From assembly GCA_036924085.1 (NCBI GenBank), contig JAVGWX010000019.1:14642696-14706695 (forward strand): a stretch of 64,000 nt of DNA, in the 5' to 3' direction. Every line of letters begins with the position of its first letter. Positions within the stretch are counted from its first letter, which is position 1. The stretch comes from Ariolimax columbianus (lineage: Eukaryota > Mollusca > Gastropoda > Stylommatophora > Arionidae). Below, piece by piece: positions 23,001-37,400 of the stretch. Under the pieces are notes generated by a model. That model had not been told where the DNA came from. It did not search any database and worked only from the letters and a program-made list of their open reading frames with translations. Both the position numbers and the translations under genes were made by a program.

Positions 23001-26000
23001 GCGTACTTCCTGGCGTCCGCTTGATGCTAGAAAAACGCTCATATCGTTAACAGCACATTGAAAGAAATCTGTTTAGTTTTTTTAGTGTTTCTAAATTTTA
23101 ATTGACATTACATGGTTAGGGAATTAACTCTTATATTTGCGTTTCAATTGTAAAAGCAGCAACGTGCATTGTGAAGAAAATCAAAGTTGGAAAACATTTG
23201 TCATCTCTGAAGTCAGATTATCACAAAAATGTGTAGCGAACCTAGCACTTCAAGATTGTCTAATACTAGGTTGTTTTTATCTGTAGAAAAGGCTAGGGAG
23301 TTGTGTACTCTAGATGAATTTAGTGACGAGCATTACCATTTTTCTGATGTTGAATCGGAGTTAAACATAGAATACAATATTATTCAGCCTACTGAATCTG
23401 ATGCTGAAGATGAAGGGGCATTGTCACAGCAAGAACCTAGTGCTGCTAAAAGGCAAAAACGTTTGACTTGCACCATAAACAGAAAAACAAAGATGCAATA
23501 TTTCTAAAGCAAATTCTAGAGAACATGATAGCGAATGTGTTTCAATACCAAATTCCATCACCACTGACTGACTGACTGAGACCCAGAACTCATTCAGATT
23601 GCTGCCAAAATGTGGTCGTCCATATGGAATGAATGGAGACCTGCAACTCAGTGACACATTAACTTCATTTGACTGTTCCAAAAAATATTTTCTCGTAGAT
23701 ATTATTCATATGTAGATTACTGTTATTCTGAAGTACCCTGGATCAATCTGCATTACGTTCCAGTGGTTATTCATACATTAGTGACATTTTTGTGTGTGAA
23801 AAATAGTTTTAATTACAAAAAATAACAATATAATTATTAACAATTACTTGCAATATTTTATGAAACTCTACAAGACCTTCATATTCTTACTGCACATTCA
23901 TTTTCATTTAATTTGATATAAAACATGTTTGTCTTCCTTGTTAAATAATTAAGAAAAGTCAGGTTTTATGAAGAGACTGCTTGTATAGAAAAAATAATTC
24001 TGGCAAAACTAGTTACAAAATTATGACCTTTAATAGTTAAAAGCATTCAAGAAAAATTGGATGCGCATAGGTTTATTTTTAAAGATCAAGTGAATGTAAA
24101 AAAAACTAGTTGTATACAGACTCTACAGTCTTCTAAACCAGTATAAAGACAATAAGTTAAGTTGAACTTACTTGTTAAATCTCTCCATTTCCTGCACTAG
24201 AACTGTGTTCATACTCTCAGCATAGATGACTGGGTACTTGAAGACTGCAGCCTCAATGTCATAATCTTTAGGCAACTGAGTAATGAAAAAATAACAAACA
24301 ATATTGAAAAATGTTGCAGTATTTGGTGTCCATATTTCATGTGGTTCTGCTAATATTTTACTTTTTAAAGAAAATTGAGATAAGTAATAAAGTATATCCT
24401 TGATGTCAGGTCATCCCATAACCGGTGATGTTATTGGGGCATCCATGAAGACAACCCCACACCACCCCTCTCTGCCTGTGTCCGCTGCATGTGCCTCCTC
24501 TAGTCAGAGATTGGTCCATACTTTTATGTTGTCCTCTCACTTCTTTTTGTCGTCCGTCTAGCACCCTTTCAGGTAGGATTATATTTGCAAGACCATTTGA
24601 TCTCAATATGTGGCCGTAGCAAGTCAGTTTCCATCTTTTGATCGTTGTCAAGAGGTCTTCAAATGACTACTGCTTCTGTAATTCTTTCTCGTATTTCATT
24701 ATTTCTAATATTTCTTGATATCATCCTATCTATCTTCAGTCCATTTATGTGGTTAGACGTCGTGAGGTAGTTGTGACCTCCTTTGTTTCATTTTTTTTTT
24801 TGCCAGTGAAAATCCACTGGTGACTTGCCAGGTCAATCCCAGCATCTGTTAGCCCTTGGAAAATACGATCGCCTGTTTTTGAGACTGATGGAGGTGGAAG
24901 CATAAATTAGAGCAAGGTAGACTCGCAGCCTGTCAGGCGCCATCTAAGCCACTCCACTAACCACATAACCCAGACCTGAAGTTATAACCACACAGTCCCC
25001 TTTTTTGCAACATATTCTCTGTGGGGTGAATATCCCTAGAATAATTAGAGTAGATTTTTAACTTGAATTTTGCCCTAGCAGTGGCTATTAGACCTACTCT
25101 TTTCGATTTCCAACTGCTAAGGTATTTTTAATGTGTGCGCCACTGCAGACGAGTGTCCTTGATGTACAAAAATAAAAATAGTCATAATAGATTAGTTAAA
25201 ACAACATAATTTATCAATATGAATATTAAAGCATTTTACTAGACAACTTAAAAATATGGAGTCTAACTTATAGCATCATGAATAAACTCCATACCTTCAC
25301 TAACAAATTTTTTATTTGCGTATCAGATGGCCAGGTTTTTTCAAAAGGCACATATTTGTGGCAAAAAACATATCAACCATGAATACAGTTAGGAGATTTT
25401 TTTTTATGTTAGAAGATTTTGTTAATGTTAGGAGTTTATGTTAATCTTAGGAGATTATGTTAATGTTTGGAGATTATGTTAATATTAGGAGATTATGCAA
25501 ATGTTAGGAGATTATGTTAATGTTAGGAGATTATGTTAATGTTTGAAGATTATGTTAATGTTAGGAGATTATGAATATAAGGCGAAATCCTGTAATTGAA
25601 TAGGTACCATCTTCTTGAAGAAAACCTTCAATATAATTAGACATGTGCTGGAATGGAACTCACATGGGATGAAGAGTGTGGTAAATGCACTTTATTACTT
25701 TCTTATATAAAACCATTTAAAATCCTCTTTGTTTTTCAGTTACTACCTCAAAATTCGTACATTTAAAAAACTTGGTATCTCAAAAGCCATATGACATCTC
25801 AAAAACCTTAACAAAATCATTTTAACCCTTTACAGTCTAATTGTCCATTGCAATCAACTAGAGTAGCACCACTTACAATGTGATTTATCTGAAGTCACAT
25901 ATCAGTCATATCTTGTTATTTAGCTAAATTTGATTTAGAAACAAACTTTGTTTGATAGATAATTTAATTCTGTATCTTTAAATTCAAAAATCAAAATTTT

Positions 26001-28436
26001 AGTTTTAATAACGTATTTTTTTTACCGGAAACAATGAAATACATAAAATTACAGTTCATGTATTGGCCATTAAGACTCAGGTCAGGTCATCCCATAACTG
26101 GTGAGGTCGTTGGGGCACACATGAAGACATCCTCACAACTCCACGCCATCCCTCTCTGTCAGATGCCGTTGCCTGTGACTCTTCTGGTCGGAGACTGGTT
26201 CATTCTTTTGTTGTCCTCCTATCTCTTTTTGGGCCGACCTCTTCGTCGTCTGCCATGCACCTTCATTAAGACTGGCATCTTGTAAATTAGGTTGAACTGT
26301 AAAGGGTTAAACATCTACACAACATTTCCTCAAGAACATTACAATAGTTTGATTTAGTAGCACTGTATTACATATAGTCCTTGTCTCACCTTAGACAGAA
26401 TATCGGTAGCAATATCAGCTAGAGCCTCATCTGTGCTCCCCCCACTTCCTGCCTGCCCTCCTTGAGTGAGTAAGACACAGTCGAATAGAAGCTGTACCTC
26501 CTGAAGCTCACGCGAGATCTCAACATTTTCATGCATACCAAAAATCTCTGGATGCTGACTCCCTGGCAGGCTCTAGACAAAAAGGCACAAAAATATATTA
26601 CAAAAGTTGGTTTGGTCATCTCATGAGAATGTACCCTCATCATCGTCCACTGATGGCTTACAATGCTGGTAGATCTGGCTACAGGGCAAGGGGGCGGCCG
26701 TGAGGTAGGTAGATAGATGACATTAGAGTGATTGTGCAACGACAAGGGCTCACATTGACCGACGCAACGCACTTGGCGCAGGATAGACGACTCAAACTCC
26801 CCACGACGCTAAACAGCACAAGTGGAAAGAAAACTAATTAACTAACTAACAAATGTTTTCTGTGACTTCTATTTATTTAGGAGTGAATGGCACCATCAGG
26901 GTCCCTTGAAATATACTGATCAAGACCTCACCTTATCCTTGCAGCAGGCTGTGTCACAGTAGTCTGGCCAACAAGACGGGGATCGACACCGAAATCTCTG
27001 TAGTAGTGAGCTTACTGAGAAGTTTCCATTGCACTATAGTCATGACGACCCCGGTTCTCTTTCTAAAGTAGGCCTCAAGATGTAAGAAGAGCCACTGTAA
27101 TCCACTACCAAAGAAAGGTCATCAAGAGTTACCTCAACTTTCCAAGAGTAGCTTCAAACATCAACAACACCAATTCATATTGCTTCTTAATCTTTTTTTT
27201 TTTTTTTTTTTTTGCATTCGCCTTATTTCTCTATTCCTCAAGGCGGTGTGCGTTCACTTTGGTTTTTATTTTACGCCTGTCGGCTCAGTGCATCCGACTT
27301 CAGCATGCATGTTATGTAAGGGTCTGCTTCCTCCTGCCTTTTCTAAGTGTTTGCTTTCCCGGGGTAACGGCCGGTGCTGTGATGGGGATCGAATCCAGCA
27401 CCTTCGGATCGTGAGCCGTGCCACTTAACTACTTGCCCACGCCGTCCCCTTAATCTTAATTTTATTCACATGCCACGCTGTCCGACACAGATAGTCATGT
27501 GTTCCTACAACTTCCTGACTTCAACGACAGCTATTTGTATTTGTTGTTCTCTATTTAAACTCAGATGTTATGTATACTCGTAATTTCTTCAAGGAGTACA
27601 AATTTGTGAACAATGAACAAATAGTTGGCTTGGCTTCGTTTGTTCTCAATCTCCCGCTACCAAACCCTGAAAGTGCTTAAGTAGCAGAATGTAGTCCAGA
27701 GAACGGAATGCATTGTGTCGTAGTTTACAGCTTGGCTGCGATATTTGCACCTTTCGGTCCAGCACATCCGACTTCAGCAAGCATTTTTTGAGTACCGGGT
27801 TAGCATTCCCGCTTCGATCCTTTCTCCTTAGCCAGTCTGCCCTGCTGCAGCCTGTTATCCAGGATCACTGCGTGGAGGTGTAGAAGGGTCTTGGCAGCTC
27901 TGGTTTGCTGGCCCTGATGCTAGCAGTCAGCTATGGGTTGCTGACCACTGCAACTCATGCACTCGAACAAATGGAGAAGGAAATTGATACCTTCGAAATG
28001 TGGATATATAGAAGACTGAGGCATATCTCATACAAATAAAAGAAACAAAAAAGAAGTCTTGGAAAAATTATAGGCGCAAAGAGAATTGATGAGTCAGACA
28101 ATTAAGAGATTAGTTGACATAAGACAACTATTTTCACTAAATTGACTAAGAACTGGTGTGCCACAATGCAGGAAGAACTTAAAGAGATAGGGATACATGG
28201 ATGATGAGACATGCAACTGTGGAGCAGTACAAGACTCAAGCCACATCTTTTGAAAAAATGCAATATGGATGGCATGTTGAGGGAGAATGATAAGGCAATC
28301 CATGTGGCTGAACATTGGAAACGTGATGTCTGATGTGGTGCCCAGAGCAGGAGAAGCAAGTAATTAAGATTTTTTGGTCACATCAAAAGACATAACACCT
28401 TCCCTGCAGAACACAATAAATGAAGGAAAGTTAGGG

Positions 28437-28474
<38 letters not shown>

Positions 28475-31400
28475 CTCGAGATAAGGTGCGCACCACGGGT
28501 GCAAGAGGTCACAAGTTCAAATCATGGTGGAGACCGGAATGTTTTCCCGTGGATCTTCTGGTAAAAATTCCCCTGATCTCTTGGTAGTGAGATCAAACTC
28601 CTTTGTTCAGTGTCGAGCATGTTATCAATTCCTTGGCAGTTAGCAATCAAAAAAGAGTCGGCTTAGCGGCCACTACCCGGGAAATATTCAAAATTCAAGT
28701 TAAAATCTACCCAAGTTATTTGTATCTTCCCCCAGGCCGAGTAAGCCGCAGGGAGTTTAGAATATCTACTACTGATAGCAGATAGCGTTCGGCTACCTGG
28801 CAACAGACATTAACATGCCTGTTTGAATACCAGGACTTCCAAGAAAGTATATATATATTTATTTTGTTCTTCTGTTCACTTTTTTTCTCAAAGATGGTGT
28901 TCACTGCACAGTGTTTTGTGTCTGATGACTCAGAACGTCTGATTTCAGCACACATTTTCAATGGCTTTGCTTTCCGTAAGTGAAGAGACTTGTTATTTTG
29001 ATAAACTGAACCTAAAAGTTGAGTTGTCCCTAAATGTTATACCCAATCATACCCCAAACCTCTCCGTAATACAGACATGAAACGCTTTTAATATTAACAT
29101 ATTTGTTAAACAGATAAAAGTAAAGAGATTTTTAAAATTGACAAATACTAAATAAAAGAAATGTAAAACTAAAAATAACATACCTTGATGAATTCAATTG
29201 ATTCATTGTAGCCATTTTTGCCTGGACAATGGTAGTTGCCACTTGAGGAGAATTTGTACTTGATGTCTGTGATAATGGCTGCATTGAAATAGTCAGCCAG
29301 GATTGTTAAGAGGCAACGTCTGTCCCAGTCATCAGTGACACGGCCACCATAGTTGCACTCTCCAGTCATGTATGTGATAGCACCAAATGGAATCTCATCG
29401 TATTCATTGATAAACATCTATAAGTAAATGAGAAAAAAAGAAAAAAAAGGAAGGTTTAAATTATTTAATACTTGGCGCTCACTTTTATAACTGTCATGAA
29501 TGTAAATTTTTCTTACCACCCACTAAAATCTAAATTGAAGAAAATTTTGTGATCGTCCGCTGAGTGTGTGCCTTTTTGATGATTTAATACATCATCATAA
29601 TCATGTGGCAACTTTGTCAAAGTTGCATCCCATCACAGCTTGTCTTAAAGAAACTTGATCTCCTGCCAAATCTCCAGTTTGCTCTAGAGTCATCCGCTGT
29701 TGAAGATGGATGTGTTGCACCGAAAGGTGCAAATATCGCAGTCAAGCTGTAAACTAGCAACATAACGCATTCCTAAAGTCAGTCAATCAGCTACACACCA
29801 ATACATATTTGTTACTATGAGTTCTAAACTAATCAAGTAAGAAGAAAGTCTCAAATATAATTAGGTGAGGTAATTTTCACAATATGCACATTTTACTGAT
29901 GTTTTGCCAAATTGGAATATTCTGCGAAAAATACACAAATAGTTAAGAATGGATCATACATTTGGAAAACCATGCGTAGTGTAAAAAAAAAAAAAAGCTT
30001 TGAAATGATAGGCAAAATGTATCTATATTTACAAGAGTAAGATTTCTAAACATCATGAGGTGAACATACTGCATTTCAGTGTTAAGCAATTTACGTCAAG
30101 CAGTTTAGCATTATAAGAGAATTGGACATATTTGCTTGCATCAGGGTTAGTGAACCAGAGCTGTTCAAGATCCTAATCTGTCTCCAAGTGGTGAAAATAT
30201 GCTGCATCGGTTGACCTGGCTGAGAGAATAGGGTTCAAGGAAGGAAGGCAAACCCGGTACAATCATGTCCGTGCCGTGCTGAAACTGGGTGTGTTGGGTT
30301 GAAACGCGCATAAATCAGTCTCACGGTAAACTACAACACTGCGCAACAAAACGTTCTTTTCCAGTGTGAACAACAAAGAAAAAGGCATATTAATCGTAAG
30401 AAGTGACTAAGTTTTATAGTCATCAGTTTTGTAGATGTCTAAATACAGTACCAAAGATAAATTCTTACCTGCAATTGTCTGACTGAGATTCGAAGATCTG
30501 AATCGTTGAACCCATATGCAATATTCCAGCCCAAAGGTCCAAACTTTCTTCTTTCCTGTACCAAGGCATGGAAGAAGCATAGGCCAAACAAGAGCTTCTC
30601 AAAGTTCTGAATAAAATGGAACAGAAGAATTATTCATAACCATTATTGTAAGTACCAGTTGAAAATCATGATAGTCATCTTTTTTACCTGTTCACAATCA
30701 GACACACACACAAATTGATCCAACAAAGACATTTCTGTGACTGTCTTTTTGAGGTGTTGCCTTTTTATTATGCACTTGTTTGGAGCTGCTTCTCTAGCTT
30801 TTGGCTGCTCCAAGGCAACCAATTGTTTGTTGCCAGAATGGTCTTTCATAAGAAAAAAAGCTGTCTTACTGAATTATTGTACCTTTGCTATCCAGTATGA
30901 TAATCTAAGAGAACAAAATAGACTAATGCAAACCGTAGAACATTTACATAAAACTATTTTTATTGTTCTGTGCTCCATCAGCCATCATTGTTCGCCATTT
31001 TTACTGCCGTCATTACCATATTATACACACATTTAATTTGACACTGATTGTTTGTAAAAAAATATTAAACATATTTTTTTAAAATTATTTTATCAAGCAA
31101 TTTTTGGGGGGTTCTAGACTGTAAATAAACATTTGATGCAGAAAAGTTAAAAGAATAGTGAACTTGCAAAAAACATGACCATTAAAAAACAAGAAAGATA
31201 GTAACATAAAAAAGAAAGCCAATGTGGCCTTTGAATATCTCAAAAGTTTAGTTAGGTATAACCCATGCTGGAATTGTTCATGGTGGACATATGTTGATTG
31301 ATAGTTTTGTCCATCACGAGTGATGAAGACCACTCTCTTTGTTCAGCCGTGTGGACAGTCGTATCTCTTGCTGTGTCCGCTGAAATGGGTGACTTGCGCG

Positions 31401-34400
31401 GAGATTTGGATTAAAGTGAGGAAGAAACTGCGCCTTTTGTCAACCTCACTCACAGAGCCTAAGCTACCTTTTGCCAGTGGCAAGACATTCATCGAGACGA
31501 CTGGAGATAGCATAGGATGCAGATTTTGCCTCAGGGTTACCACCGAAGCCTTTCCGTAAACATGTAATCCGCAGGGTACAAAGGTGGGAAGGCATCTAAC
31601 GCAGTTTGTCGTGCCTTTTCGATAACCACAAGAGGTCGTATAGACAACACTCAGCGTGTGAGTGAGTCTAGCATCTCTCCCCAGCTGTATTCAGTTCATC
31701 ATAGTAGCATCTAAAATTCCCACACGCCATATTCGTGAAGGTGAACCGGCAGAACTAACCCGTGAGATACGACACAGGTATAACTAGTTTAAGCGTAGCA
31801 CCGTTCAGCCGGCGTCCAGACCAGGATAAACGGATGGAAGAAATCACAAAAAAAGAACGAAATAACAAGTCCAGACGGAAAACAACACCACGTTTCCGTG
31901 AACACAAGTGTAAGTCGTCGACTAGTGTAAATTCCAGGCAAATCCGTGATCTGGCGGCATCCATAATGATCCAAAACAGTAGAGAAATGTAGACTCGCAG
32001 CCAGTTACGTCGCCATCTTTGCCATATATGTTGATTATGTTTTGTATTTAGCATATGATCAAAGTCAATCATTCAACTTCGTCACTATTATAGGAGCATG
32101 GGAGCTACTTCTGTAATGTGCAATCTCTAAATATTTTTGGGAGTGAGGTTTTGTCTGCATTTAACTAAGTCATGCCCCACTCAATTGTGGTTATACTTGT
32201 TGGATTTATTTGAATGTGTTTGCCTTTGTTAGTATTGGGATTGAGACACTCTGTGGTAGTTTGTTAACATGATTAAATTGACCTCACTTGCACAATATTC
32301 CTTGGTTACATTTACAGACATAGCCTGGAGAATGACTGGACTGACTAACCTCAACCAGGCGTGTCCCTAGGTGGGGGATAATGGAACGACATTCAGATAT
32401 GGAGTGTAAGCTGTGATATAAGCCAGTTTTAATAACTGGACAAATAAGCAGATGCGGACCAAACAGCAGTGTATTCTAGCATGATGAGGTGGGACAACAG
32501 GTGACACTGCTGTCCCCACTGAAATACACTATGTGTCCTACGACAGGTACACTAAGCACTAAGCAGGTGAGAGCCGTTATAAGCTCCAGCCACGGGATGG
32601 AAACGACGGTAGACAAACCAACCTATTGCCTTGCAGGTACCATCAAAAGTGGAAAGGCTATTGAAGATAACACAAAAAACTCAACCTGGCCTGCTGAAGA
32701 CAGACTGTGTCAGCCACGGCACAGAAACTGGGAAAAATCAGGGCACACACGTATAAAAAAAGATATGGTCCTGCAACAGTCTAATATGGTGACAGACATA
32801 GCAAATTGCACATTTGGATGTTATGGGTCCAAAAGAGGAGCAAAGAACTGTAACCTGCTAAGCATGTTGTAAAAACACAACTAAGAAGGGCTGGGCGTGA
32901 GGTTGGCCACCACATCCCATAGAAACTTTAAGCCACAAAAACTTCAACAGATAAGGGCAGGCCAACATTTTGTTGAAGACCTATCCTCTACAGGGAACTG
33001 AAAAGGTTTTGCTTGATTAGCTGATTGATTGCAGTGGATCTACTGTTTCACCTTCAAATAGGACTGTACACAAAGACTACAACAATTATCTTTACAACTT
33101 TATCTCAACATTTTTTTAAAAAGTCAAAGTACAGAAATATTTGGGTGCCCTAATTTTTTAGAGTAGCTCATACAATTTTTATGAATACCAATTTTTATTA
33201 TATGATTGTTATCTTCAGATCTTCATTTCTTATCTCAACCAAAATGGATCTGCAAGAGAAAGTACAGTATGTTGAGTGGCTTATTCAGAGAAAATCTAAT
33301 ATGTACGCCCAACACAGATTTAGAACTTATTACAGAATATCAAGGGGGAGGAAGACTCACGTCTGGTCCAGCGAAATATACTGATCAGACATGTTAGTCA
33401 GGGTCAAGCAAAATATACTGGCCAAGATCCTCACCTTGGCTTCCTCGTAGCCCTCCTGGTATTTGGCTGTTTTCATGGCAGCCTGGCTAACAAGGTGAGG
33501 GAAAGATGTGATCCCCATAGTAGTGGGCAACATGCACATAAAGTGAAGATTAGCACAACATCCTGCAGGACCTGGGTCCACCGTCATCAGCACGCTCGTG
33601 ATGTGAGGAAAGCTACTGCAACCCGTCACTTAACGCCCTTTTCACGGCACACAAAACAGTAATCCTACTCATTGCGGGAATTTGAAACAACAACAGAAGA
33701 TCAAGACAACCATACAAAATTGTGTAAAGGTTTATTGAAGCTGGAAGTGCGGAACAGAAGACAGGAGAAAGATAGTTTTGATTGTCTTAGAAACAATGTG
33801 ATGGTGCTCAAGAGGACATATAGCAGCGCACATGGCAGCATTTGGATTTCAGCAGGAATGAATCGACAATTGATTGTTTGTAACTTCTGTTACTGAAATA
33901 AAAAAACTTTAAGGTTTTCTGTGTCTAGTAAAGTAAAGTAAAGAAAAGTAAAGTAACCCATAGCATTACTGCCGTAGGGGTGTGAGGTGTTAGCGATCTC
34001 ACATTTCAAACGCTCGGCTATATGATGGGGTAGCCATCTCCTCTCCCTCGCCGCTTTTACTTCTCGGACTGAACCGGTACCCATTTAAGGCTGGGTCGAC
34101 CCGGGAGCCATTGCGGTCTGAAAAAACATTACCACCTCAACTGGGGAATGAACCCAGGACCACTCAGATGCAAAGCCAGTGCGCTAACTACTGCGCTACG
34201 TGGCTCCACTGTGTCTAACCTTACCTTATTGGTAATTATATGCGTTTTAATAAACGAGTGAATTTGGTATCAAAATCGTGAAGATAATTTTAGGACTCTT
34301 TGTAATTGTGGAGCCATTCAGATAGTTGTCAAGCTCAATTAGTGTAATTTAACAATGATGCGGCATACATTTGTACCATCAATGTGAAACCTGAGGTGGA

Positions 34401-37400
34401 AAGAATAAGACCAATCTTCCAAGCATGTTGTAAAAGGCAACTAAAGAAAGAGCTTGCAACCTCATCATGTCAAACAATTGCTATTGAAACCATCTCTATA
34501 AGTTCTCTGACAAACTTCCTGTAAGGTGGCCAGCAGTAGTAGTCGCTCTTTACTCCATAGGGAACAAAAAGTGGAAGTGAAACATGAATGATATATTTGT
34601 ACTGTTCATGACCTGGTCAAGTCTCCTCGAAGGGAGTGGAGAGTAATCAGGATCAGTTAATACATATAGATCAAGACCCTCACCTCACATCCACGTTTGT
34701 GCCCATAGAAACAGGCTATGTCACAGACGTCTGACAAACAAGGTGTTGATTGACAATGTAATTCCCACATTGATAAGCTTTCTGAGGAGTCTAACATTGC
34801 ACTAGAGCTAAGAAAACCTCAAGTATGCCTGGTGGGATGGTGTGGCCTAGTGGTTAATGTTCACAAATTGAAGGTGCTGGGTTTGCTCTCCAATCACAGC
34901 ATCGACCGTTATCCCTGGGAAGTAAACTCTTAAAAAATGCAGGAGGAAGCAGACCCTTACATAAAATGCATACCAAAGTCAGATGCACCGGGCCGACAGG
35001 CACAAAATAAAAACAGTGCAACGCACACCGACTTGGAGAATAAAGAAATAAGGTGAACGGCAAAAAAAAAAGAAAAGAAGCTTGAGGATGCAAGAAGAGC
35101 CACTGTAACCAGCTACTAAAGAAACATAATCAAGAGTTAACACAACTCAGGACAAGTAGTTTTGAACAACATCCCCCTTGAAAAGAATAACAGACAGACA
35201 ACACAATTATAACACCCTTCTGCAACATCCTTCATTTCTGAATCTGCACAAACTTACATTTTCCTTGCCAGGACATCCTTTAAAGAAGGAATCATCACTT
35301 ATTGGGTCGTTCAGGAAGCTCTGGAGCAGGTTCTGACGTAGACCTGTTGGTGGCTCATTGGTCATCTTCACACCATTTTGCAAGACTGTCACTGGAAACT
35401 ACAAACAAAGAAATTGAAATTGAAAGATATTGAAATTTTGCTCATTATTCATAGTGAATACATAAACCAACAAAAACTTATACAAATGTTATATACATTA
35501 TTGTTCAGATTTGAGTGGGTGGATGAGTGATTATGATAGCTATCTAGTCAGAAGGGCATGGGTTTGAATGCTGATAAGGACCAAAGCTTTTTTCTATGAA
35601 TGGGTGAAATATGTTGTTGTTCAAAGCTACTCGTACTGAGTTGGCCTAACTCTTGACACCCATATATCGGTGTGTGTGTGTGTGTGTAAATACCCCATTC
35701 CCTGAGCCACCCGTTTGCCGGTGTGATGAATGAACCATTATTTTAAGGCGTATTTTTGGATGTACCACTTGGATTTTGGCTATAATATAGTGACATTTAC
35801 ACAGTACACACATTTCCGGAAATAACAAATATGGTGGCGCAAATATCAAAGCATGCCTTCAGGATGATTTTGATAACTGAAAAATGGTTTTGATAATTTC
35901 AGCAAATGGCTACTCTAAAAGGCTAACAACAGAACAAGTCATTGAATGTAATGTCAACAATTTTGAGGCTGATAAATTGAATTTAGATGGTGATTATTCT
36001 GAAAAGAATCAGTTGTTATTTGAAAGACTATATGTGTGTGATTCGGATTACCATTCATCCATTGATTAGGATCAAGCTAGATCTGTTCCTCATACGATCA
36101 GACTACAGTCCTGGGAAGTATCCCACATAATGTATCAAGTACATTTGATGAATATATTCCACACTCTACTGAAGTAGGGACATTGGAGATTAGCAGGTCA
36201 GTCAATGTTAGATAGAATAGCTAAATTAGAGCACATAGTTTTGTATAGAAACAGCTTTACTCAAATGTCTACATTGTGTGTATTTGCTCAGGAGCGCAGG
36301 GGAATGGGATTTTATGGACTGGGTAGCCATAATTCAAAGGGTTAAGTATTGACAACGTTTCCTGGCTAGCAGATCACAGTGACTCTTCTTACATCCTGAT
36401 GTGTACTTGAGAAGATGGTAGGTCCTCCTGGCTGTTGTGCAATGTGAGGCTCCTCAGTAAGCTCACCACTGTGGAGATTACAGTGTCAATTACCGCCTTG
36501 ATGATCAAACTGCTGTAACACTGTCTGTTTCTGGTAGCATGGATAAGGATTTGAGGTTGGATCTTGATTAGTATGTTGCACCTGATCCTGATTACTCATC
36601 AATCCAATGGATGAAATACAAGATTTAGTCAGTAAGTAGATCACAAACTGATATTGGATAGTTAAAAAGTATAGTAGATAGTTTCTAAAGGTGTTATTAG
36701 GTGACAGCAACACTCAGCTTTGCAATAGCTGTTGGTAGCAAACACAAAGTGTCACTTGTACATGCCCAGCTGAGATACAAAATGGTGTCCATGCTCACAA
36801 AGTGTACAATTAAAGAACAGCCTGCGGTTGTGTGTTGTTTTGGGAAAAAAGGCTTCCAGCAAAAGATATTCATAAGGAAATACTTCCTGTTTAGTGAGAA
36901 GTATTTGGATCATAAAGCAGTGCATAACTGCGTCAATAAATTTTCTCAAGGACACATAAAATTGCTGATGAAGCCTGACCTGGTGGTCCTATTGATAATC
37001 GGTGGCAAAATTTGTGATTGAAAAAAAAACCAAAGTACTATGATAGAGATGGTGCACAGAACTTATACTACTATGTTCCTTAATTGGTGGCTTGCCATAG
37101 ATATAGTATCCTGAATCCACATCAGGTGATGGAAACAGATAGAGCTATATCCGCACTATCCATACATTAGGATTATGCTCATTTTTGTTCCTATTCTTGG
37201 TGACTTTTTTACTCTTTATTCCTGTATACTATTTGAGGTATTGTTTGCATTGCTTTTAGTCAAACCCAGAAGGCTTCTTCACCCATAGCAGGCTTTTGGT
37301 TTGTGTGAATACTGGGTGCAGAATTCCGTGAAGGGTTAAACATCTGGGAACTCAGAAGATAGCACGGAGTTAGACATTACTAGCATAACTAGACATGACA

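Noticed and set aside
23229..23507. Possible short host gene with acidic N-terminus
   Set aside because: It lies inside a TTAA-flanked element that interrupts a LINE, so it belongs to the element.
29184..29417. Start codon at 29417 as a separate gene start
   Set aside because: The ATG follows a clean acceptor and continues the dynein frame from the exon at 30469.
34836..35080. A genuine tRNA gene
   Set aside because: A and B boxes are present, but the body, A-rich tail and several dispersed copies show a SINE; no cloverleaf could be supported.
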